A stretch of DNA of 64,000 bases from Amantichitinum ursilacus (GCF_001294205.1 NZ_LAQT01000029.1:31720-95719); one strand, 5' to 3'. Positions 36,183 to 45,620 are shown, counted from the first letter of the stretch. Translations and numbers: made by a program. The notes: generated from the letters alone by a model not told the origin.

Positions 36183-37223
36183 ATGCCCAACACACTCAGA
36201 GTCGGCCTGGTCGGTTATGGTTTTGCCGGCAAGACCTTTCACGCACCGCTGCTGGGCACCACGCCCGGCCTGACCCTGGCGGCCATTGCCAGCAGCAAAC
36301 CCGACGTTGTACTGGCGGACTGGCCCGAAGCCACGGTCTACCCGACGCCAGAAGCGCTGATTGCCGCGCCGGACATCGATCTGATCGTGATCGCCACGCC
36401 CAATGATACGCACGCGCCGCTGGCGCAGGCTGCGTTGGCCGCCGGCAAACACGTGGTGGTCGACAAACCCTTTACCCTAACTGTGGCCGAAGCCGAGGCG
36501 TTGCAAGCCCAGGCCGCGCAAGTGGGCCGCGTGCTGTCGGTATTCCACAACCGACGCTGGGATGCCGATTTTCTGGGATTGCAGCAATTGCTGGCCAGCG
36601 GCCGCCTGGGTCGCGTTACCGAATTGACCAGCCGCTTTGATCGCTATCGCCCTGAAGTACGCCAACGCTGGCGCGAAGCCGCCGTGGTTGGCGCGGGCAT
36701 CTGGTACGACCTGGGCCCGCATCTGATTGATCAGGCGCTCACCTTGTTTGGGCTGCCCGACGCCATCAGCGCCGACCTGGCATTGCGCCGCGACGGCGCG
36801 CAGGCGGTGGACGATGCGCTGGCCGTGCTGCATTACCCGGACAAACGCGTGGTGCTGGGCGCCAGTTGCCTGGTCAGCGGCGGCGTGCCGCGTTATCTGG
36901 TGCATGGCACGCTGGGCAGTTTTGAGAAATATGGTCTGGATGTGCAGGAAGACCAGATGAAGGCGGGCGGCATGCCCGGTATGGACGATTGGGGCCATGA
37001 TCCGCGCCCGGGCCGTTTGCATGGCTGGAGCAACGATCAAGCGGTGGTGGAAGATCTGCATATGCCGGCGGGCGATTATCCGCAGTACTACGCCGGTGTG
37101 CGCGATGCCATCAATGGCATCGGCCCGAATCCGGTTACGCCCGAGCAGGCCATTGCAGTGATGCGCATGATCGAGGCGGGCACGTTGGCCAGTAAGACCG
37201 GCCAACGTGTGGCGCTGAAGTAA
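36183..37223 (+). CDS. Gfo/Idh/MocA-family NAD(P)-dependent oxidoreductase
   Basis: A 346-residue enzyme. The Rossmann motif VGLVGYGFAGKTFH (7-20) binds NAD(P), and HVVVDKPFTLTVAEAEAL (near 90) carries the conserved EKP-type Lys as DKP. The C-terminal alpha/beta domain has GIWYDLGPHLIDQALTLFG with the catalytic-region Asp and His. GYGFAGKTFHAPL is typical of the YdgJ/YvaA subgroup that acts on sugars or inositols. Substrate unknown. SD GGAGG stands six bases before the ATG. Confidence 0.9.
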   Translation: MPNTLRVGLVGYGFAGKTFHAPLLGTTPGLTLAAIASSKPDVVLADWPEATVYPTPEALIAAPDIDLIVIATPNDTHAPLAQAALAAGKHVVVDKPFTLTVAEAEALQAQAAQVGRVLSVFHNRRWDADFLGLQQLLASGRLGRVTELTSRFDRYRPEVRQRWREAAVVGAGIWYDLGPHLIDQALTLFGLPDAISADLALRRDGAQAVDDALAVLHYPDKRVVLGASCLVSGGVPRYLVHGTLGSFEKYGLDVQEDQMKAGGMPGMDDWGHDPRPGRLHGWSNDQAVVEDLHMPAGDYPQYYAGVRDAINGIGPNPVTPEQAIAVMRMIEAGTLASKTGQRVALK

Positions 37224-37250
37224 TCCCGGGGCGGGTTTTTACTGCCGCCG

Positions 37251-37832
37251 TTAGCCTGGAAAATAGTCGGGCGCGTTGCCCGGCTTCCATTTGATATTGC
37301 AGCCGATGCTGGGCAGTTGGTCTTGCAGGGGCGGCTGCCCGTCGATCAAGGCGCGCAGTGCGGCTTTCAGCGTCGCGCCGTTCGGGGCCTGCCCGCTGCC
37401 CGGCCGTGTGGTATCAAACTGGCCGCGGTACACCAGTTCCAGATCGCCATTAAACAAAAAGAAATCCGGCGTGCACGCTGCGCCAAACGCATGCGCGGCG
37501 GCCTGGGTTTCGTCGTACAGATAGGGAAAGGTGTAGCTGAGGTCATGCGCGGCCTCGACCATCTTGCTGGGCGCATCTTCGGGGTGGCTCTCGATATCGT
37601 TGCTGCTGATGGCCACCATGCCCACGCCATCTTCCGCCAGCTCCGCGCCCAGCGGGGCCAACGCCGGGTTGATGTGCTTTACATACGGGCAGTGGTTGCA
37701 GATAAACGCCACCAGCAAGCCTTTGGGGCCCGCCACGCCCGCCAGATCATATAAACGGCCGTCGCCATCGGGCAGGGTAAATTCGGGCAGTGCGGTATTC
37801 AACGGCAACATCGTGGATTCGGCTCGTGCCAT
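37251..37832 (-). CDS. Thioredoxin-fold, AhpC/TSA-type protein
   Basis: A 193-residue cytoplasmic protein with the thioredoxin fold and a CNHCPYVKHI active-site-like motif (near residue 45). The strand pattern LLVAFICNHCPYV and the later CTPDFFLFNGDLELVYRGQFD (cis-Pro loop) match the resA/peroxiredoxin-like group often called redoxin family. No signal peptide is present, so it would act in the cytoplasm. GGAG lies six bases before ATG 37832. Convergent with the Gfo/Idh gene; partner unknown. Confidence 0.85.
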   Translation of the reverse strand: MARAESTMLPLNTALPEFTLPDGDGRLYDLAGVAGPKGLLVAFICNHCPYVKHINPALAPLGAELAEDGVGMVAISSNDIESHPEDAPSKMVEAAHDLSYTFPYLYDETQAAAHAFGAACTPDFFLFNGDLELVYRGQFDTTRPGSGQAPNGATLKAALRALIDGQPPLQDQLPSIGCNIKWKPGNAPDYFPG

Positions 37833-37903
37833 GGGTTTCTCCGGTCAGATCGATGATCACTCATCAGTCTAGCCAGGAAACGCCATGGCTTGATCTCCAC
37901 GTG

Positions 37904-38734
37904 TTATTCGGCCCAGTGCACCACGCCGGTATAGGCGGTCAGCAGCACGATAATGCCGAAGGCAATGCGATACCAGGCAAACGCAATAAACGTATGCGTG
38001 GCAATAAAGCGCAGCAAGGCGCGCACGGCAATAAAGGCGCTGATGGCCGCGGCGACAAAGCCGACGGCAAATACGCCGAAGTCGGCCATATCCAGCACAT
38101 GGCGCAGTTTCCACATGCTGTAAACCGAGGCGGCAGTCAGCGTGGGAATACCGAGAAAGAACGAGAACTCGGTGGCCGCTTTACGCGACAAGCCCAAAAA
38201 CAGCCCGCCGATAATGGTGGCGCCCGAGCGACTGGTGCCCGGAATCAACGCCAGACACTGCGCAAAGCCCACCTTCAGGCCATCCTTCCACGTGATGTTG
38301 TCGACGTCCTGAATGCGCACGCGATGCTGGCGCTTTTCCGCCCACAGAATCAGCAAGCCGCCAATAATAAAGGCCAGCGCCACCGGCACCGGCTTGAACA
38401 GATGCGCCTTGATGGTCTCGCTCAGCAATTTGCCGAGGATGGCGGCCGGAATAAACGCCACGATCACCGCCAGCAGCAGATTACGATCCCGACCCGGGCG
38501 GGTGGCGCCGGCAAAGGTTTGGGCCAGTTTGGCGCGGTATTCCCACACCACGGCCAGGATAGCGCCCAACTGGATAAAGATCTCGTAAACGTCGCGCTTC
38601 TCTTTTTGATCAGGCCAGAAGTTGATCAGGTCGCCCGCCAGAATCAAATGGCCGGTGCTGGAGATGGGCAAGAATTCGGTCACGCCTTCGACCACCCCCA
38701 TGATCAGGGATTTGAGTAGCAGTACAACGTCCAT
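37904..38734 (-). CDS. uppP: Undecaprenyl-diphosphatase UppP (BacA)
   Basis: A 276-residue membrane protein that removes a phosphate from undecaprenyl diphosphate to recycle the wall-sugar carrier. Both family signatures are intact: [20 protein letters not shown] at 13-32 and [17 protein letters not shown] near 165-181, which carry the catalytic Glu, Ser and Arg residues. Seven or eight hydrophobic helices follow the normal order. The carrier it supplies is the probable lipid used by the glycan operon at 251-6841. Confidence 0.95.
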   Translation of the reverse strand: MDVVLLLKSLIMGVVEGVTEFLPISSTGHLILAGDLINFWPDQKEKRDVYEIFIQLGAILAVVWEYRAKLAQTFAGATRPGRDRNLLLAVIVAFIPAAILGKLLSETIKAHLFKPVPVALAFIIGGLLILWAEKRQHRVRIQDVDNITWKDGLKVGFAQCLALIPGTSRSGATIIGGLFLGLSRKAATEFSFFLGIPTLTAASVYSMWKLRHVLDMADFGVFAVGFVAAAISAFIAVRALLRFIATHTFIAFAWYRIAFGIIVLLTAYTGVVHWAE

Positions 38735-39055
38735 GGGCAGATTCCAGAGTGGGTTTATATCAAAAATTATTGGCGGACTTGCTTAGTCATCGCATAGGGA
38801 TTGCGCAGTGTTTCGGGTAAGCAAAATGAGTGCCGAAACAGCTTGCAGAAAGCATCAGGCGCAAAGATGACAGGATTTTAAGGCCGGGGCAAATGGCAAA
38901 CGGGCGCTATGCCGCATTACGGCTTGATTTCGGCGCTGGATGCGAATGAGAGTAAATTTTCACATGCTGATGGTGGAACTCAGGCGGGGGAGGTGCGTCT
39001 GAACGTTCATGTGCGATCAATTCGCGCATTTTTGCTCATCTCCTCCCTGATTAGA
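38735..39055 (+). ncRNA. Intergenic region with a terminator but no gene; sRNA candidate
   Basis: Between uppP (leftward) and the dciA-like gene (leftward) there is a plus-strand intrinsic terminator (39056-39088) with no plus-strand gene in front. Structures before it include GTTCGG-type inverted repeat GTTTCGG (38810-38816) with CCGAAAC (38833-38839), and a purine-rich GGGGGAGGTG near 38990 that could pair with CTCCTCCCT near 39040. Anti-SD-like CTCCTCC is common in sRNA target-binding loops. The 5' end and promoter are not identified; a reading frame starting at 38909 runs through the terminator and repeat B and is not credible. Confidence 0.35.
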
Positions 39056-39088
39056 GGGCGTCGCCGATACCGACGCCCCTTTTTTTTT
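39056..39088 (+). terminator. Intrinsic terminator without an upstream gene
   Basis: GGGCGTCG (39056-39063) pairs with CGACGCCC (39071-39078) around a seven-base loop and is followed, after one C, by nine T residues. Confidence 0.85.
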
Positions 39089-39096
39089 GGTGGAAT

Positions 39097-39185
39097 GGGC
39101 CACTGCAGCACGGCCATTTTGCGTCCCGGCGGTGCTCGCAATTCTCATGGCCCACCTGGCCACTCCGGTTGCTGCGCTCCGGCGG
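39097..39185 (+). repeat. Dispersed repeat B, copy 2
   Basis: Aligns with 30851-30939 over about 89 bases. Here too the repeat begins about ten bases after the T-run of an intrinsic terminator, so terminator plus repeat may be one mobile unit. Confidence 0.75.
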
Positions 39186-39324
39186 TACGCAAACTGACCG
39201 CACTGCAGCGGCCCTGATGCGTTGCGGGTACACCGTCTGTTTACCTGGATTTGCATTCTTTTTGGGCGGCGGCAAGGCGCTTCGCTGTTGCCTTGTGGGC
39301 GCGCTCACGTGCCGGGCGCTTAAT

Positions 39325-39759
39325 CTATGATTTGTGGCGGTTGACCAGTTTGTTGATGGCTTCCAGCAGGGCGGGGTCGTCGACGGTGTGTTTGAGGTCG
39401 TCGAAGGCCTGGCGGGCGCCTTCGGACAGGTGCAAGGCCTTGGGCGGTATCGGTTTTTGCTCGCGCAGCGTGGCTTGCACCCTGGGCAGGATTACGGTAG
39501 CTTGCCAGCCAGCCTGCGCCAGCGTTTCGATCAGATCGGGGGCGGCGTAGCGCAAGCGGGTGGCGGCGGCGGCGCTGTTGACGCCGATCACCAGCGTGGT
39601 GCCGGACCAGGCAACGCCAAGGCAGGCCTGGGCGGTTGCCGGAGGCAACTGGCGGCGGATCAGTTCCAGCACGCGGTTGTAATCGGCCACGCGATCAGAC
39701 AGGCGCACCAGCGCGCGGTTTTCACCGATGAACCCGGCATGTGACTTGCGGCGTTTCAT
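39325..39759 (-). CDS. DUF721 protein, DciA-like
   Basis: A 144-residue protein of the DUF721 family. LELIRRQLPPATAQACLGVAWSGTTLVIGVNSAAAATRLRYAAPDLIETL covers the KH-like fold that defines DciA, the loader of the replicative helicase in bacteria lacking DnaC. The C-terminal ~50 residues (EGARQAFDDLKHTVDDPALLEAINKLVNR) are helical. The gene is divergent from the M23 peptidase gene and close to secA, as in other betaproteobacteria. The role in helicase loading is family knowledge, and the ATG at 39759 is chosen by family length. Confidence 0.75.
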   Translation of the reverse strand: MKRRKSHAGFIGENRALVRLSDRVADYNRVLELIRRQLPPATAQACLGVAWSGTTLVIGVNSAAAATRLRYAAPDLIETLAQAGWQATVILPRVQATLREQKPIPPKALHLSEGARQAFDDLKHTVDDPALLEAINKLVNRHKS

Positions 39760-39799
39760 CAAATCTTCAGATTCCTTCAGGCATTCAGGGAGTATCGCC

Positions 39800-40693
39800 T
39801 TGAATATTATTCTTTTATCCAACCGGCGATCCACTGCCGTGTCGATCGGTCCGCGTCAGTTGTGGCTGGCGCTGGCGGCATTGACGCTGCTGGCGGTGGC
39901 GCTGGGCGTGGGCATCGGCATGGCCTTGGGCGGCGGTGGTACTGCACCGCGCTTATGGCCGCTGATCAAGCCCTTGCGCCAGGCCGAGCTGGACACGCTG
40001 GCGATCAAGCTGGGCGAATTGCAGGCGCGGCTGATCCGGCTGGATGGGCTGGCGCAGCAGGTTGGCACCAAGGCCGGTATCGAGGTCAAACCGTATCTGA
40101 CCACTCAACCCGCCCCACCACGCGGCGGGCCGGATACGCGGGATCGGCCATTGTCGGCAGCCGAATTGCTGGATCAGGTTAACGCCGCCAATGATCGCGC
40201 CAATGGTTATATCGGGCAGTTCAGCCTGGCCGAATCGATGTTGCTGCGGCCCACCAACACGGCCTTGCCCACGCTGGCGCCGTTAACGGCAGGGCTGCAG
40301 TCTTCCAGCTTTGGCTGGCGCATTGATCCGTTCAATGGGCACCAGGCGTTTCATGAAGGGTTGGACTTTGCGGTGCCCTCGGGCACACCCATCCGCGCGG
40401 CCGGGGCGGGCACGGTGGTGTATGCAGGCTTTCATCCTCAGTATGGTAATATGGCCGAGATTGACCACGGCAATAATCTGACCAGTCGCTACGCCCACAG
40501 CAGCAAGTTGCTGGTGAAGGTGGGAGACCATGTTCAGGCCGGTCAGATCATTGCGGATGTAGGCAGTACGGGGCGTTCCACCGGGCCGCATCTGCATTTT
40601 GAAATCAGGTATAAAGGCGTGGCGCAGAACCCGCTGCGTTTTCTGGCGCAGAACACCATCGACACGGCTTCTAATCAAGGTCCGAACGATTAA
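39800..40693 (+). CDS. M23-family peptidase (LytM domain), membrane anchored
   Basis: A 297-residue protein with one N-terminal membrane helix (about 20-45), a periplasmic linker that looks coiled-coil, and a C-terminal M23/LytM domain: FHEGLDFAVPSGTPIRAAGAGTVV and GRSTGPHLHFEIR give the His, Asp and HxH zinc ligands of an active lysostaphin-type endopeptidase. It probably cleaves cross-links of the cell wall. The start is TTG at 39800 with GGGAG seven bases upstream; upstream codons overlap the divergent dciA-like gene. This order just before secA is common in the class. Confidence 0.9.
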   Translation: MNIILLSNRRSTAVSIGPRQLWLALAALTLLAVALGVGIGMALGGGGTAPRLWPLIKPLRQAELDTLAIKLGELQARLIRLDGLAQQVGTKAGIEVKPYLTTQPAPPRGGPDTRDRPLSAAELLDQVNAANDRANGYIGQFSLAESMLLRPTNTALPTLAPLTAGLQSSSFGWRIDPFNGHQAFHEGLDFAVPSGTPIRAAGAGTVVYAGFHPQYGNMAEIDHGNNLTSRYAHSSKLLVKVGDHVQAGQIIADVGSTGRSTGPHLHFEIRYKGVAQNPLRFLAQNTIDTASNQGPND

Positions 40694-40801
40694 GTAAAGT
40701 AATTCTGCCGCACAGTGCTGGAAACCGTGCATTTTGTCCGCATCTGTCGTTTCAGCGTGTATCGCGGCACAGGTTCCATGCATACTGCGCAAAGTTTTGA
40801 C

Positions 40802-40879
40802 ACGGCGGCGAGGGAAACCTGCCGCCGTTGTCTTAGAGCCGTCGACCAGCAACAAGGGGCCCCTGCCGGCCCCGGCAGG
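40802..40879 (+). promoter_or_regulatory. Two tandem GC-rich hairpins in the secA leader
   Basis: ACGGCGGC (40802-40809) pairs with GCCGCCGT (40821-40828), and CCTGCCGG (40862-40869) pairs with CCGGCAGG (40872-40879). The first is followed by TGTCTT and may terminate the M23 transcript. They lie 70-150 bases before secA. I see no SecM-like arrest peptide in this leader. Confidence 0.45.
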
Positions 40880-40950
40880 TCACGGTATACAGATCAGGAA
40901 TACTGAGAAAAATTGAGGTCGCCGCAAGGCGCACTAGCCGGTAACAGGAA

Positions 40951-43722
40951 ATGATCTCCAATCTGCTCAAGAAAGTTTTTGGTAGTCGCAACGATCGTCT
41001 GCTCAAGCAATATGGCGCGATCGTGTCCCGCATCAACGCGCTTGAACCGCAAACGCAAGCCCTCAGCGACGATGGCCTGCGCGCCAAGACCGCCGAGTTC
41101 CGCGAGCGGATTGCCAAGGGCGAAAGCCTGGACGATCTGTTGCCCGAAGCCTTTGCCGTTTGCCGCGAAGGCGCCAAGCGCTCGCTGGGCATGCGCCATT
41201 TTGATGTGCAGCTGGTCGGCGGTATTACGCTGCATCAGGGCAAGATTTCGGAGATGCGCACCGGTGAAGGTAAAACCCTGGTGGCAACGCTGCCGGCTTA
41301 CCTGAATGCGCTGTCCGGCAACGGCGTGCACGTGCTCACGGTCAACGACTATCTGGTGCAGCGCGACGCCGCCACCATGGGCAAGCTGTACAACTTTCTG
41401 GGCCTGACCTGCGGCGTGAACATTGCCCAGATGGCGCACGACGAAAAGCAACAAGCCTACGCCTGCGACATTACCTACGGCACCAACAACGAATTCGGCT
41501 TTGACTATCTGCGCGACAACATGGTGTACACCGCCGACGAGCGCGTGCAACGCCCGTTGAACTACGCCATCGTCGATGAAGTGGATTCGATCCTGATCGA
41601 TGAAGCGCGCACCCCGCTGATCATTTCCGGCCCCGCTGAAGACAGCACCGAAATGTATATGGCGATGAACACGGTGCCGCCGCAACTGGTGCGCCAGCAA
41701 ACCGAAGAAGGCGAGGGCGACTATTGGGTCGACGAGAAAGCCAATTCGGTGCTGCTGTCTGAAGCCGGCCACGAAAAAGTCGAGCAGATCCTCACGCAAA
41801 TGGGCCTGCTGCCGGAAGGCGACAGCCTGTACGCCGCGCAGCACATCAGCCTGGTGCACCATCTGTACGCCGCCTTGCGCGCGCATTCGCTGTTCCATAA
41901 AGACCAGCATTACGTGGTGCTGGATGGCGAAGTGGTCATCGTCGATGAATTTACCGGCCGCCTGATGTCGGGCCGTCGCTGGTCCGAAGGTCTGCACCAG
42001 GCCGTCGAAGCCAAGGAAGGCGTCGAGATCAACCAGGAAAACCAGACCCTGGCCACGATCACGCTGCAAAACTACTTCCGCATGTACAACAAGCTGTCCG
42101 GCATGACCGGTACGGCCGATACCGAAGCCTACGAATTCCAGCAAATCTACGGTCTGGAAACCGTCATCATCCCGACCAACCGGCCGATGGTGCGTCAGGA
42201 CCGGCAGGATCAGGTCTTCAAGACCGCCAATGAAAAATACAACGCCATCATCACCGATATCAAAGGTTGCGTAGAGCGCGGCCAGCCGGTGCTGGTGGGT
42301 ACCACCTCGATTGAACAATCGGAATTGCTGAGCGGCTTGCTCAAGCAAGCCAACATTGCGCACAACGTGCTGAACGCCAAGCAACATGCGCGTGAAGCCG
42401 AAATCGTGACGCAAGCCGGTGCCAGTTCGCAGGTGACCATCGCCACCAACATGGCCGGTCGCGGTACCGATATCGTGCTGGGCGGCAGTATCGAACGCAA
42501 CGTGCGCGATATCGAAGAAGACGAAAGCCTGGACGATGCCGCCAAAGCGGCGAAGATCGCCACGCTGAAGGCCGAATGGCAAGTGCTGCATGACAAGGTG
42601 CTGGCCGCAGGCGGTCTGCACATCATCGGCACCGAGCGCCACGAATCGCGCCGGATTGATAACCAGCTGCGCGGCCGTTCGGGCCGTCAGGGCGATCCGG
42701 GCTCCAGCCGTTTCTATCTCTGCCTGGAAGACCCGTTGCTGCGCATCTTTGCCGGTGATCGCGTCGCGTTTGTGATGGACAAGCTCAAGATGCCGGAAGG
42801 CGAGCCGATCGAAGCCGGCATCGTCAGCCGCGCCATCGAATCCGCGCAGCGCAAGGTGGAAGGTCGCAACTTCGATATCCGCAAGCAATTGCTGGAATAC
42901 GATGATGTGTCCAATGAACAGCGCAAAGCCATCTACCAGCAACGCAATGAATTGCTGGAATCGGCCGATACCTCGCAAACCATCGCCGCCATGCGCGATG
43001 GCTTCTTCGAAGACCTGTTCCTGCAATATGTGCCGGCGCAGTCGATGGAAGAACAGTGGGATCTGCCGGGTCTGGAAAAAGCGCTGGAAGAATTTGGCGT
43101 GCATGCCCCGGTTACGCAATGGATGGCTGACGACAAAACGCTGTCGGACGAGCAACTGCAAGAGCGCGTGATTGCGGCAGGCGCAGAAACCTATGAAGCC
43201 AAGGTGGCCGAAGCGGGCGCCGATACGTTCCGTCAATTTGAACGTGCCGTGCTGCTGCAGCATATGGACCAACACTGGCGCGAGCATCTGTCGGCGCTGG
43301 ACCATCTGCGCCAGGGTATTCATCTGCGCGGTTATGCGCAAAAGAACCCGAAGCAGGAATACAAGCGCGAAGCCTTCGAGCTGTTCTCGGATCTGCTCAA
43401 CCGCATCAAGCGCGATGTGGTGCAGATTGTGATGAGCGTAAAGGTACGCAGCCAGGCCGATGTGGAAGCCGTACAGCCGCAAGCCGTGCCGGATATGCAG
43501 TTCCATCACAACGATCTGGCCGCGGTGCTGGCGTCGGGCGATGAAGAACGCATTAAAGAAGCGCTGATGTCGGCTGCTTCGGCGCAACCGGCGCTGGGCA
43601 ACAACGGCGGCGGGCATTCGGCTGCGGATATCGCGCGGCAGTTTCCTGGCGTGGCGCGTAACGACCTGTGCCCGTGCGGCTCGGGCAAGAAGTTCAAGCA
43701 CTGCCACGGCCAGATCAGCTAA
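40951..43722 (+). CDS. secA: Preprotein translocase ATPase SecA
   Basis: A 923-residue motor that pushes proteins through SecYEG. Walker [10 protein letters not shown] (near 102), the DEAD-like [21 protein letters not shown] (near 208), [25 protein letters not shown] (near 500) and the C-terminal zinc motif [17 protein letters not shown], which binds SecB, are all present, so the protein is complete. SD in GGTAACAGGAAATG precedes the ATG at 40951. The gene is followed by a perfect terminator. Confidence 0.98.
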   Translation: MISNLLKKVFGSRNDRLLKQYGAIVSRINALEPQTQALSDDGLRAKTAEFRERIAKGESLDDLLPEAFAVCREGAKRSLGMRHFDVQLVGGITLHQGKISEMRTGEGKTLVATLPAYLNALSGNGVHVLTVNDYLVQRDAATMGKLYNFLGLTCGVNIAQMAHDEKQQAYACDITYGTNNEFGFDYLRDNMVYTADERVQRPLNYAIVDEVDSILIDEARTPLIISGPAEDSTEMYMAMNTVPPQLVRQQTEEGEGDYWVDEKANSVLLSEAGHEKVEQILTQMGLLPEGDSLYAAQHISLVHHLYAALRAHSLFHKDQHYVVLDGEVVIVDEFTGRLMSGRRWSEGLHQAVEAKEGVEINQENQTLATITLQNYFRMYNKLSGMTGTADTEAYEFQQIYGLETVIIPTNRPMVRQDRQDQVFKTANEKYNAIITDIKGCVERGQPVLVGTTSIEQSELLSGLLKQANIAHNVLNAKQHAREAEIVTQAGASSQVTIATNMAGRGTDIVLGGSIERNVRDIEEDESLDDAAKAAKIATLKAEWQVLHDKVLAAGGLHIIGTERHESRRIDNQLRGRSGRQGDPGSSRFYLCLEDPLLRIFAGDRVAFVMDKLKMPEGEPIEAGIVSRAIESAQRKVEGRNFDIRKQLLEYDDVSNEQRKAIYQQRNELLESADTSQTIAAMRDGFFEDLFLQYVPAQSMEEQWDLPGLEKALEEFGVHAPVTQWMADDKTLSDEQLQERVIAAGAETYEAKVAEAGADTFRQFERAVLLQHMDQHWREHLSALDHLRQGIHLRGYAQKNPKQEYKREAFELFSDLLNRIKRDVVQIVMSVKVRSQADVEAVQPQAVPDMQFHHNDLAAVLASGDEERIKEALMSAASAQPALGNNGGGHSAADIARQFPGVARNDLCPCGSGKKFKHCHGQIS

Positions 43723-43746
43723 GCGATCTTTGCTTTCAGTAATACA

Positions 43747-43776
43747 AAAAAAGGACAACCGCGGTTGTCCTTTTTT
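43747..43776 (+). terminator. Intrinsic terminator of secA, bidirectional
   Basis: AAAAAAGGACAACC and GGTTGTCCTTTTTT form a perfect palindromic stem around 43761. A and T runs on both sides let it serve both strands, fitting the convergent questin-oxidase-like gene. Confidence 0.9.
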
Positions 43777-43781
43777 GCGCC

Positions 43782-43820
43782 CATAGGGTGGGTCTGGACC
43801 CACCTTTCAAAGTGGCATAA
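43782..43820. repeat. REPIN-like element, copy 3 (left end only)
   Basis: CATAGGGTGGGTC-TG-GACCCACC followed by TTTCAAAGTGGCATAAC. The right hairpin is missing. It lies just after the secA terminator and before the convergent gene. Confidence 0.75.
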
Positions 43821-43907
43821 CAAAGCGCTGAGGCCTCGCGGAAAGCGCGGGTTGGCCAATCATGACACACCCCACGCATTGCCAGATCAGAGACCGGCAG
43901 AAGGGGT

Positions 43908-44909
43908 TTATGCCGGCGCAAGCTCAAACAGTTGCGCCACCGCATGCTGATACCACGGCGACGGGTACGCCTGGTTCTCGTTGTACGCCGCCAGTGTCAG
44001 CTTGATATCGTGGTCGTCTTCGCTGGCGATGGCGCAGGCAAACAATGCTGGCCAGTCCGGCAGTGCATCGGCCGCGCGCGGTAGAAGATGGGGTACCGGC
44101 GGGGCGCCGATGCTGGCCCATGTCACGCAAAACGCGGTCCAGATGGCGGGCATCAGCGCGCGCCCTAATGGCGCGGGCAGATGGTCCAGCACCGTGCGCA
44201 GCGCGTTGACGCCAGTGACCAGATGCAGCGCAGTAAAATTGCGCGTGCTGGCGTACAGCGCAATGGCCGCGTGCGCCAGATCTTGCAGCAGTGTGTTATG
44301 GGCGGGCGGTGCGGTCAGCACGCGTACAAAGTTTGCATCGGCCACCACGCCGCGCAAGCGCCGGATGATCATGCGTTCCGGCAATTCCAGATGGCTAAGG
44401 GCCGGGGCCATATACGCCAGCTGCTCGGCCACGCTACCCGGTTGCGCGGCCACAGCCGGGCTCAATTCAATCGGCAGATAGCTGCTCACATAGGAAGCCA
44501 GCCCGGCCGCGATTTCGCCGCAGTGGCCCACATCCAGGCCATGCGCCAGCCGGATCAGCGCATGAAACGCCGCAGTGGCCGGGGCAAACGGCACGCCGGT
44601 AAACACTTCGCTCATCACCGCCGCCGCGCCTTCCCGCGCAATGCGCTGTTCAAAATACAGGCTCAACGCCAGAAACTGCCCGGTCTGCGCCAGGCAATCC
44701 ACCCAGTGGGCGGGCATGCTGGTCGCGGCCGGGATGGTGGCGGCGCGCTCGGCACGGTGCTGCTGATCAAACGCAAGCAAGCGCGTTTCATCGGCACCCA
44801 GGCGGTACAGCGCGCTCAGGGCCATGGGCAAATGATTGCTGAAACCGCCTACGGACGCGATGCCGCGATTGGCATCAAGCAGCGCAAACAAAGTAGATGT
44901 GGACGTCAT
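43908..44909 (-). CDS. Questin oxidase-like protein (DUF4243)
   Basis: A 333-residue soluble protein of the questin oxidase-like family; in fungi the name-giving member opens the ring of an anthraquinone. FSNHLPMALSALYRLGADETRLLAF near residue 23, AFHALIRLAHGLDVG near 130 and AYNENQAYPSPWYQHAVAQ at the C terminus fit the family; it has several conserved His residues but no well-defined cofactor motif. ATG at 44909 has GGAGA six bases upstream. It is divergent from soxR, with a SoxR-type promoter between them aimed at this gene, so it is probably induced by redox-cycling compounds. Actual substrate is unknown. Confidence 0.7.
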   Translation of the reverse strand: MTSTSTLFALLDANRGIASVGGFSNHLPMALSALYRLGADETRLLAFDQQHRAERAATIPAATSMPAHWVDCLAQTGQFLALSLYFEQRIAREGAAAVMSEVFTGVPFAPATAAFHALIRLAHGLDVGHCGEIAAGLASYVSSYLPIELSPAVAAQPGSVAEQLAYMAPALSHLELPERMIIRRLRGVVADANFVRVLTAPPAHNTLLQDLAHAAIALYASTRNFTALHLVTGVNALRTVLDHLPAPLGRALMPAIWTAFCVTWASIGAPPVPHLLPRAADALPDWPALFACAIASEDDHDIKLTLAAYNENQAYPSPWYQHAVAQLFELAPA

Positions 44910-44937
44910 GGCAGATCTCCGCATTTGATGTGGGGCC

Positions 44938-44968
44938 ACTTTACAAGTTAAAGTTAACTTTAATGCAA
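44938..44968 (-). promoter_or_regulatory. SoxR-type promoter and operator for the questin oxidase-like gene
   Basis: Reading leftward, -35 TTGCAT (44963-44968) and -10 TAAAGT (44938-44943) are 19 bases apart, the overlong spacing typical of MerR/SoxR-activated promoters. The perfect palindrome TTAAAGTTAACTTTAA (44948-44963) fills the spacer, and its core AAGTTAACTT is identical to the core of the E. coli SoxR box. The soxR gene starts 45 bases to the right. Confidence 0.85.
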
Positions 44969-45013
44969 GTGGCATATCAAACCGGTAGTCGCCGCGGCAA
45001 GGAGAAAATAACG

Positions 45014-45550
45014 ATGCAAGCTGGCGGGCTGATCAGTATCAGCGAACTGGCCAAACGCGCAGGCGTCGCCGCCAGCGCGCTACGCTTTTATGAAGCTCAG
45101 GGATTGATCTGCAGCGTGCGCACGGCTAGTGGCCAGCGCCAGTTTGTGCGCGACACCTTGCGCCGCGTGGCATTTATCCGCGTTGCGCAAAGCGTGGGTT
45201 TAAGTCTGCAAGAAATCACCGAAGCGCTGGCGACGTTGCCCGCGCAACGCACGCCGACGCGCGCCGAATGGGACGAGCTGGCGCAGCACTGGCAAAGCCG
45301 TTTGCAGGCGCGCATTGATACGCTCACCGCATTACGCGATCGGCTGGGGGCATGTATCGGCTGCGGTTGCCTGTCGATGCAGCATTGCCATCTGTACAAC
45401 CCCAACGACATTGCCGCCGCACAAGGCAACGGCCCACGCTATTTAATCGGCGCCGCCAGCGAGCGGTCAAAATCCGCGCTGGGGGATAACCCGCATGGTT
45501 GCACCCCACCTGCGGGCGCAGAATGCGCGAAGCCTGACCAAAAATATTAG
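45014..45550 (+). CDS. soxR: Redox-sensitive transcriptional activator SoxR
   Basis: A 178-residue MerR-family regulator. The N-terminal helix-turn-helix is ISISELAKRAGVAASALRFYEAQGLI with the following wing; a long dimer helix precedes the cluster-binding loop CIGCGCLSMQHCHLYNPND, whose four cysteines (CxxCxC-x5-C) hold the [2Fe-2S] cluster that senses superoxide or redox-active quinones and phenazines. The C-terminal tail is about 35 residues longer than in E. coli SoxR. ATG at 45014 has GGAGA eight bases upstream; an earlier in-frame ATG at 44963 lies within the operator and is not used. Probable target is the divergent gene. Confidence 0.93.
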   Translation: MQAGGLISISELAKRAGVAASALRFYEAQGLICSVRTASGQRQFVRDTLRRVAFIRVAQSVGLSLQEITEALATLPAQRTPTRAEWDELAQHWQSRLQARIDTLTALRDRLGACIGCGCLSMQHCHLYNPNDIAAAQGNGPRYLIGAASERSKSALGDNPHGCTPPAGAECAKPDQKY

Positions 45551-45620
45551 CGGATCATAATGTGCCTGCAGCACAGGCCCGCACACGCTTTAACCGGGTA
45601 TAAACGCACGGTTTTTGCCG

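Noticed and set aside
38761..38800. A second sigma-54 promoter at TGGCGGACTTGC
   Set aside because: The distance between the GG and GC elements is three bases too short for sigma-54.
38909..39217. A 102-codon plus-strand frame after uppP
   Set aside because: It runs through an intrinsic terminator and repeat B, so it cannot be a normal gene.
40715..40906. A possible SecM-like short gene in the secA leader
   Set aside because: No signal peptide, no arrest motif and no SD; its frame crosses the hairpins.
40894..43803. A 969-codon open frame on the minus strand opposite secA
   Set aside because: It mirrors secA through GC-rich codon bias, is rich in His, Arg and Gln, has no domain and no SD; secA on the other strand is certain.
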